Source: an uncultured Sphingosinicella sp.
Lineage (GTDB): Bacteria; Pseudomonadota; Alphaproteobacteria; Sphingomonadales; Sphingomonadaceae
Direction of reading: 5' to 3'
Assembly (NCBI GenBank): GCA_946886275.1
Contig: CAMPIH010000083.1
Span: 1-10,149 of the forward strand
Length of the DNA stretch: 10,149 nucleotides
Both the position numbers and the translations under genes were made by a program. This document shows positions 6,230-10,149 of this stretch, piece after piece (position 1 is the first letter of the stretch; each line of letters starts with the position of its first letter). The notes beneath the pieces are model-generated. The model searched no databases, was not told the origin of the DNA, and worked only from the letters and a program-made list of their open reading frames with translations.

Positions 6230-7051
6230 TCAGCCGCGGCAGCCGGCGAGGAAGGTCGCCGCCATCGCCGCCGGCGGCGCCGGGTGCGGGCCGCTGTTCT
6301 GGGCGCCATAATTGATCGACAGCCCGTCTCTTCCGGCGAGGATCCGTTCCAGCTCCGCCGGCACGGGCCCGCGCCCCGAAACGCCGCCTCGCCCCGAATC
6401 GCCGCTTGGATCGGCGACGAGGGCGACGACGGTGCCGCCCGAGCCGAAGCTCATCCTCTCCTCGCTTCCAATTGGTCGGAAGGCGGGCACGTTGACGAGC
6501 AGATCGCCCGAGCCGGCCGGGCAGAACAGGGTCAGCTGCCGGCGTCCGTCCGCGGCTTCGAGGAACAGGCCGGCCCCTTCGCCGCTCGCCGCATTGTCCC
6601 AACCGGAATCGTTCGGCTCTCTCTCGGATTGGCCGCAGCGGACCCGAATCGTCTCCGTTCCCCGGCCGACGATCGTGAGCCGGCCGCCGTCATCGCTCAG
6701 GCTCAGGCGCTGGGTCGCGCTCCATCGGTCGCCTTCGCCCTGATAATCGGCAGCGACGCTGATCGTGTTCGGTCCGTCCAAGGCGACGCTTCGAACCTGG
6801 CCGAGGCTTTCGTGGAATCGAAGCGAGTCGGCCGAGACGACCAGGCGGTAGGCGCTTCGGGCGGCGCAGGCTTCGCGGTCGCGGTCGAAGGTGCCGTGAA
6901 AGGCAGCGGGAATGGCGGCGGCCGGCGAGCCCTCGGCGCTCGGCGGTGGCGCCGGTGCGGCGGGGTCGGCCTGATCATTCGCCTCCTGGGTGGTGGAAGG
7001 CGAGCCGCAGCCGGCGATCAGGCCAGCCGCGAGCCATGGCAAGAGGCGCAT
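6230..7051 (-). CDS. Uncharacterised two-part lipoprotein
   Basis: The precursor has 273 residues. The lipobox IAGC sets Cys15 as the lipidated residue, followed by a Pro/Ala-rich tether to about residue 46. The first globular part (49-140) begins IPAAFHGTFDRDREAC and contains RLVVSADSLRFHES and, near its end, RVRC; Cys62 and Cys139 may pair. This AFHGTFD domain recurs in sphingomonad lipoproteins in my memory and has no assigned role. The second part (160-273) holds GLFLEAADGRRQLTLFCP and ends INYGAQNSGPHPAPPAAM before a terminal AGCRG; Cys177 and Cys271 may pair. The two parts may be separate domains. The ATG at 7051 follows AGGGAG with good spacing. It converges on the acidic lipoprotein gene and is divergent from the SIMPL gene. 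Lipoprotein: confident. Function: unknown. Confidence 0.85.
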   Translation of the reverse strand: MRLLPWLAAGLIAGCGSPSTTQEANDQADPAAPAPPPSAEGSPAAAIPAAFHGTFDRDREACAARSAYRLVVSADSLRFHESLGQVRSVALDGPNTISVAADYQGEGDRWSATQRLSLSDDGGRLTIVGRGTETIRVRCGQSEREPNDSGWDNAASGEGAGLFLEAADGRRQLTLFCPAGSGDLLVNVPAFRPIGSEERMSFGSGGTVVALVADPSGDSGRGGVSGRGPVPAELERILAGRDGLSINYGAQNSGPHPAPPAAMAATFLAGCRG

Positions 7052-7231
7052 TTCTTCACTCCCTTTCGAGGCTTTTCCGGTCCTGCTTCGCCACCGACGT
7101 CGGGCGAGGCGTCCAGTTCCATCGGCGGCGATCGAACCGAGAAGGCCGCTTGTCGGGAACCAAGTCCTCGCCTTCGTCTTTGTTACACTATATCATCCGT
7201 ATCGGCCGACTCATTGGCCGGGAGAATGTTC
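7052..7231. promoter_or_regulatory. Divergent control region between two lipoprotein genes
   Basis: This 180-bp region holds outward promoters that I cannot place with confidence. It contains a perfect 10-bp palindrome CCGACGTCGG (7094-7103). An AT-rich patch, TTACACTATATCA (7183-7195), is a likely -10 area for the SIMPL gene. A 5-bp stem (CGGCC 7203-7207 with GGCCG 7216-7220) directly abuts the GGGAG ribosome site of that gene. Confidence 0.35.
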
Positions 7232-7945
7232 ATGCGTTTCCTTCTTGCCTTGCCACTGCTGTTGATCCTGTCCGCCTGCGGCCGCGCTCCCGCCGACCCT
7301 CGCGGAGTCGACCGCGACGAGGTGCTGGTCCAGATCGCCGCGACCGGCCGCTCCGACACCAGGCCGGACGAAGCCCGCTTCACCGCCGGCGTCCAGACCA
7401 TCGAGGCGACCGCGGCGGCGGCAAGCGAGCGCAACAACCGAATCATCAACGCCGTCGTCGAGGCGCTCGGGAGGCTCGGGATCGAGCGCCAGGACGTCCA
7501 GTCGCGCCAGGTCTCGCTGTCGCGGATCGACTATGGGCGCGATCGCGGCCGTTACCAGGCCAACAACATGATCGAGGTGCGGGTCCGCAATGTCGATCGG
7601 GTCGGCCAGGCGATCGCGGCGACCACCGACGCCGGCGCCAACGTCGTCTCAGGCCCCGATCTTCGGATCAGCGATCCCAACGCCGCCAACCGCTCGGCTT
7701 ATGCCAATGCCTATCGGGCGGCGCGCCAGCGCGCCGAGGCCTATGCCGAAGCGGCCGGGCTGAAGGTCGTCAGGGTGCTCGCGATCCGCGATTCGGGCGT
7801 GATCGGCGATCCCCGGCCTTATGTCACGGACGTCGCCATGGAGGCGGCGCCGCCGCCGATCGTCCGGACCGAGGAGCCGCCGGTGCCGATCGGTCTCACC
7901 ACCAGCCAGGTCGCCGTCCGGGTCGATTTCGCTTTGGGCGAGTAA
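7232..7945 (+). CDS. SIMPL-domain (DUF541) lipoprotein
   Basis: The precursor has 237 residues. The signal peptide MRFLLALPLLLILSAC carries a lipobox (LSAC) with Cys16 lipidated. The rest is a SIMPL/COG2968 domain: VQIAATGRSDTRPDEARFTA (about 34-53, the family opening with GRSDTRPDEARF), then RLGIERQDVQSRQVSL and later NAYRAARQRAEAYAEAAGLK, the conserved helix, and finally a QVAVRVDFALGE terminal strand. Members such as E. coli YggE and the Bartonella and mammalian homologues are linked to oxidative stress or signalling, but the molecular activity is unsettled. The ATG at 7232 is preferred over one at 7226 because GGGAG is 7 bases from the former and only 1 from the latter. Its stop is 13 bp from the stop of the opposing lipoprotein gene. 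Confidence 0.92.
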   Translation: MRFLLALPLLLILSACGRAPADPRGVDRDEVLVQIAATGRSDTRPDEARFTAGVQTIEATAAAASERNNRIINAVVEALGRLGIERQDVQSRQVSLSRIDYGRDRGRYQANNMIEVRVRNVDRVGQAIAATTDAGANVVSGPDLRISDPNAANRSAYANAYRAARQRAEAYAEAAGLKVVRVLAIRDSGVIGDPRPYVTDVAMEAAPPPIVRTEEPPVPIGLTTSQVAVRVDFALGE

Positions 7946-7958
7946 CGGCCCGTTTCAT

Positions 7959-8468
7959 TCAGGCCTGGGGGTTGGCGCAGCCGCGGCGGGTCTCGCCGTC
8001 CACCTCCAGGGTCGCGGTGAAGGCGTGGACATTGTCCGACATGCCGTCGGAGCAGGGGCCGGCGGTCAGAGTGAGGACGAAGGGTCGGCCGTGAAGCGCG
8101 CCCGAATAGATTTCCCGGTCGCCCTCGAAGCGGACGTTGACCGCGATCGGCTCTCCCGATTGATTGTCGGGCGTCGAATAGACGATCTCGTCGGAGCTGA
8201 CCGTCCCGCCCCAGAAGGGCTCGGTCCCGATGATGCGATAGCCTGAAGCAGATCGAGGCGCCGCGGGCGGCGAAGGCCGCGAATCGGGCGCCTCCGGCGC
8301 CGGCTGGGGCATGGCGCCCGGGGCCGCGGCATTGCCGGTCTCGTTGGCGACGGAACCGGCGGCGGAATCGGCCTGCCGATTCGCCTCATTGCCGGGCACC
8401 GGGCTGTTGTCGTCGCAGGCGGTCAGCGCCAAAGCGAGGAGCGAGGGGGCGAGCCATGGACGAATCAT
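7959..8468 (-). CDS. COG3650/HslJ-like lipoprotein
   Basis: The precursor has 169 residues. The lipobox LTAC sets Cys18, and a tether of Asn, Ala and Pro runs to about residue 74. The globular part begins YRIIGTEPFWGGTV (77-90) and includes YSGALHGRPFVLTL and the hallmark GPCSDGMSD (137-145), ending in GCA. These are the signatures of the COG3650 group of proteins. Cys139 and Cys164 may pair. The group is uncharacterised; HslJ relatives are heat-inducible outer-membrane proteins. Tandem ATG codons occur at 8471 and 8468. AGGAG is 7 bases from the latter, which I chose, and 4 from the former. Its linker motif EANRQAD nearly repeats EANDQAD of the lipoprotein ending at 6230. Confidence 0.85.
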   Translation of the reverse strand: MIRPWLAPSLLALALTACDDNSPVPGNEANRQADSAAGSVANETGNAAAPGAMPQPAPEAPDSRPSPPAAPRSASGYRIIGTEPFWGGTVSSDEIVYSTPDNQSGEPIAVNVRFEGDREIYSGALHGRPFVLTLTAGPCSDGMSDNVHAFTATLEVDGETRRGCANPQA

Positions 8469-8582
8469 CATCACTCTCCTGATCGGCATTGCGCGTTTCG
8501 CTCTGTGCCCGAACGGCGGCGGGGACAAGGCCGGTCAAGTCCGCGCCGAAGCGAAGGCGACGGGGCCCGAACAACATTGGTC

Positions 8583-8599
8583 GCGCGAATCGATCGCGC
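8583..8599. repeat. Perfect 6-bp inverted repeat upstream of the 38-codon ORF
   Basis: GCGCGA (8583-8588), five bases, then TCGCGC (8594-8599). It lies in the region divergent between the COG3650 lipoprotein gene and the small basic ORF, in a position suitable for an operator. Short GC-rich repeats are frequent by chance here. Confidence 0.25.
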
Positions 8600-8611
8600 A
8601 CCTTTGAAAAA

Positions 8612-8661
8612 TAGGAGCGCAGCCGGGGACGAATGTGTAGGAGCAGCCGGCGCGGCCTCCT
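8612..8661 (+). other. Structured leader with a near-duplicate segment before the 38-codon ORF
   Basis: TAGGAGCGCAGCCGG (8612-8626) recurs 26 bases later as TAGGAGCAGCCGG (8638-8650), missing two bases. The second copy can fold: AGGAG (8639-8643) with CTCCT (8657-8661) and GCC with GGC inside, a hairpin with a small CA bulge. It hides a Shine-Dalgarno-like AGGAG and lies 20 bases before the ATG at 8681. Confidence 0.35.
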
Positions 8662-8680
8662 GCCGCGGGGAGAGGAAAAC

Positions 8681-8797
8681 ATGGCCAAGGGTCAGGTGCG
8701 CTCGAACAAGGAAGCGCGAAAACCGAAGAAGGAAAAGCCCAAGACGGTCGCCGCCAATGCGTCGAACAAGGGCTCGAGCAAGGATTCCAGCCGCTAG
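8681..8797 (+). CDS. 38-residue, very basic conserved small protein
   Basis: The ORF reads MAKGQVRSNKEARKPKKEK from its start, then continues with an Ala/Ser/Lys tail ending SKDSSR. Ten of 38 residues are Lys and four Arg, with only four acidic and no aromatic or Cys residues, so a nucleic-acid or ribosome contact is conceivable. It is preceded by GGGAGAGG with 5-base spacing to a clean ATG. The opening MAKGQ-R-SN-E matches a small protein pattern I recall as widespread in alphaproteobacteria and usually annotated hypothetical. It falls below usual ORF length cut-offs and could be missed. It is likely disordered. Gene call fairly strong from the ribosome site and composition; function unknown. 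Confidence 0.75.
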   Translation: MAKGQVRSNKEARKPKKEKPKTVAANASNKGSSKDSSR

Positions 8798-8828
8798 ACT
8801 TCGAGGATCCGGCATCGCGCGACGTCTG

Positions 8829-8857
8829 TTGCTATTGCGAGGCGTTCGCAATAGAGA
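8829..8857 (+). promoter_or_regulatory. Fur-like inverted repeat within a probable leaderless promoter
   Basis: CTATTGCGA (8832-8840) and TCGCAATAG (8846-8854) are perfect 9-bp arms around five bases. The inner TTGCGA-N5-TCGCAA spacing equals that of GC-rich Fur-type iron boxes (such as TTGCGAATGATTCGCAA). A weak -35 (TTGCTA 8829-8834) and -10 (TAGAGA 8852-8857) at 17-base spacing would have the repeat between and over them. The -10 is six bases before the ATG at 8864 and no clear Shine-Dalgarno is present. There is no T-tract, so it is not a terminator. Confidence 0.5.
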
Positions 8858-8863
8858 TGTGGC

Positions 8864-9268
8864 ATGCTCGATCTCCTGTTCGCGAAGCCGTCTCTCGACT
8901 CCCTCCCGGAGGCCGAGATCCAGCTCGTCCGGACGCTGCGGCTATGGGCGGTCATCCGCCAATCCGGGCAATGCCCGACTCGATCGGTGGCGGAGCGGCT
9001 CGGCTCGCTTCGCGCCGCCGCCCATCTCCAGCTTCTGCTCGAGGAGGTGGCCGCGTTCTGGCCGGAGGCCTTCGCCGTCAGCCCGCTCTGCTGCCGAAGG
9101 CTCAGCCATGACGAGGCGCTTCTGGCCGGGATGCTTCGGCTCGGCCGGCTCGGCGACCGTCCCGCCTTCGACCGGCTGCTCGCCGAGATGATCCCGGCCG
9201 ACGCGCGCGAGCGCCTGTTCGTCTCCGCCAAGGTGCTGAGCCGATATTTGTCGTCGCCTGACGACTAG
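8864..9268 (+). CDS. Unrecognised small cytoplasmic protein, possibly iron-regulated
   Basis: This 134-residue protein has no signal peptide or membrane segment. It reads as mostly helical: RTLRLWAVIRQSGQCP (23-38), SVAERLGSLRAAAHLQLLLE (41-60), then AFAVSPLCCRRLSHDEALL (69-87) and GDRPAFDRLLAEMI (97-110). I vaguely recall similar sphingomonad hypothetical proteins with the CCRRLSHDE and GDRPAFDRLL segments, but no assigned function. Cys37, Cys76, Cys77, His55 and His82 could bind metal, though the spacing fits no pattern I know. The ATG at 8864 has no Shine-Dalgarno but lies six bases after a possible -10 and nine after a perfect inverted repeat. Its TAG overlaps the CTA of the opposing VOC gene's stop in the four bases CTAG at 9265-9268. 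Confidence 0.8.
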   Translation: MLDLLFAKPSLDSLPEAEIQLVRTLRLWAVIRQSGQCPTRSVAERLGSLRAAAHLQLLLEEVAAFWPEAFAVSPLCCRRLSHDEALLAGMLRLGRLGDRPAFDRLLAEMIPADARERLFVSAKVLSRYLSSPDD

Positions 9269-9693
9269 AAGGCGATCTTCACCGACGGCGCGCTTCGCTT
9301 CGCCTCGCCGTGGAAGACGGCCTCGATATTGTTGCCGTCGGGATCGAGAAGGAAGGCCGCATAATAGCCGGGATGGTAGGGCCGCTCGCCCGGCGCGCCA
9401 TTGTCCCGGCCGCCGGCGGCAAGGCCCGCCTCGTAAAAGGCGTCGACCGTCGCCCGGTCCCTGGCCTGGAAGGCGAGATGATGGCGACCGGTCAGCTCGC
9501 CGAGCGCCTCGGGGCTGTCGGGCGTCGAGACGAACAGCTCGTCGAACCAGAAGTGGGTGTCGGCGCTTCCGCCGATCGGGATTTCCAGCACCTCGAACAG
9601 GGCCTGGTAGAAGCGACGGCTGGCGGCCAGATCGGCGACGACGAGCTGGATATGATCGATCAGCCGACCGCGATGAAGCTCCATCGCCTCCAT
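9265..9693 (-). CDS. VOC-fold (glyoxalase/dioxygenase-like) protein
   Basis: The protein has 142 residues and one vicinal-oxygen-chelate domain with two beta-alpha-beta-beta-beta modules. The family metal ligands are visible as His14 (LIDHIQLVV), His71 or His72 (GRHHLAF) and Glu124 (DPDGNNIEAVFHG). The segment GGRDNGAPG followed by YHPGYYAAFLLDPDGNNIEA is a common VOC subgroup pattern; these proteins can isomerise, cleave or sequester small molecules and the substrate is not clear. The ATG at 9693 follows GGGAG with 7-base spacing, preferred over an internal ATG at 9684. Its stop overlaps that of the convergent gene. It follows thiC in the same orientation by 91 bp, with a hairpin between them. 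Confidence 0.92.
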   Translation of the reverse strand: MEAMELHRGRLIDHIQLVVADLAASRRFYQALFEVLEIPIGGSADTHFWFDELFVSTPDSPEALGELTGRHHLAFQARDRATVDAFYEAGLAAGGRDNGAPGERPYHPGYYAAFLLDPDGNNIEAVFHGEAKRSAPSVKIAF

Positions 9694-9736
9694 CTCGATT
9701 CTCCCGTTGCAGGCAACAGGCAGTGAACGCCAGTTG

Positions 9737-9768
9737 GCCGCGGGGGTTCATTCGCGCGACCCCGCGGC
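9737..9768 (-). terminator. Possible hairpin terminator downstream of thiC
   Basis: GCCGCGGGG (9737-9745) pairs perfectly with CCCCGCGGC (9760-9768) across a 14-base loop, 17 bases past the thiC stop on the minus strand. No T-run follows on that strand, so it would be a hairpin-only or Rho-assisted end; it may not fully separate thiC from the VOC gene. Confidence 0.4.
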
Positions 9769-9784
9769 GCTGCTGGGCGCTCCG

Positions 9785-10149
<365 letters not shown>

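Noticed and set aside
7156..7178. General stress (EcfG) promoter GGAAC...CGT before the SIMPL gene
   Set aside because: The spacer is about 14 bases and the second element reads CGTC, whereas the known motif needs about 16-17 bases and CGTT.
6284..7231. 316-codon N-terminal extension of the SIMPL gene frame
   Set aside because: It runs antisense to the lipoprotein gene at 6230-7051. The SIMPL signal peptide, lipobox and ribosome site place the start at 7232.
8832..8854. Terminator for the 38-codon ORF
   Set aside because: The perfect inverted repeat lacks a T-tract on either strand and its stem is AT-rich at the base; an operator fits better.
8505..9191. Arg/Ser-rich plus-strand frame over the small ORF and the 8864 gene
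   Set aside because: Composition is that of a shifted reading frame; the 38-codon ORF and the 8864 gene have better starts and sequence character.
8942..9751. 269-codon minus-strand frame overlapping the VOC gene
   Set aside because: It is a frame-shifted shadow; the VOC frame holds all metal ligands and a good ribosome site.
9694..9784. Thiamine riboswitch near thiC
   Set aside because: This is the 3' side of thiC. A riboswitch would lie upstream of its start, outside the window.

Overview
The window looks like ordinary chromosomal DNA from a GC-rich alphaproteobacterium, most likely a sphingomonad (Sphingomonadales). This rests on protein character, not on any search: the beta clamp, the ThiC C-terminus, the DUF2721 protein, the small acidic lipoprotein, the 38-residue basic protein and several secreted proteins all read like sphingomonad versions. 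No insertion sequence, phage gene, CRISPR array, tRNA or rRNA is visible. Gene density is high and the longest gene-free stretch is about 210 bases.

Layout, left to right. A GNAT acetyltransferase (17-556, +) converges on dnaN, the replication sliding clamp (567-1676, -). Next is an outer-membrane beta-barrel protein (1820-2401, -) with a clear intrinsic terminator. It is divergent from a secreted IalB-like protein (2555-3043, +), and the shared control region holds a CtrA-like box. A DAACS-family dicarboxylate/amino-acid symporter (3104-4444, +) converges on a three-helix DUF2721 membrane protein (4453-4905, -), which appears to have a leaderless mRNA. A secreted protein with a helical N-terminal half (5067-5699, +) is followed by a hairpin region and a small acidic lipoprotein (5891-6160, +).

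The stretch 5891-8468 is an envelope lipoprotein cluster: four genes in alternating orientation, all with a lipobox cysteine. They are the acidic small one, a two-part uncharacterised lipoprotein (6230-7051, -), a SIMPL/DUF541 lipoprotein (7232-7945, +) and a COG3650/HslJ-like lipoprotein (7959-8468, -). The two minus-strand lipoproteins share the motif EAN[D/R]QAD in their linkers. Next come a 38-codon very basic ORF (8681-8797, +) and an unrecognised Cys-containing small protein (8864-9268, +). The latter is preceded by a perfect 9-bp inverted repeat with the geometry of a GC-rich Fur-type iron box. Its stop codon overlaps that of a VOC-fold protein (9265-9693, -). The window ends inside thiC (9785 onward, -), seen only as its C-terminal 120 residues with the Fe-S cysteine motif.

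I see no obvious new multi-gene system. The best leads are regulatory and small-gene ones: the Fur-like operator with a probable leaderless start before the unknown gene at 8864; a second leaderless geometry before DUF2721; a palindrome just upstream of the dnaN ribosome-binding site; the 38-residue basic ORF with its structured leader; and the hairpin and leader region before the acidic lipoprotein.
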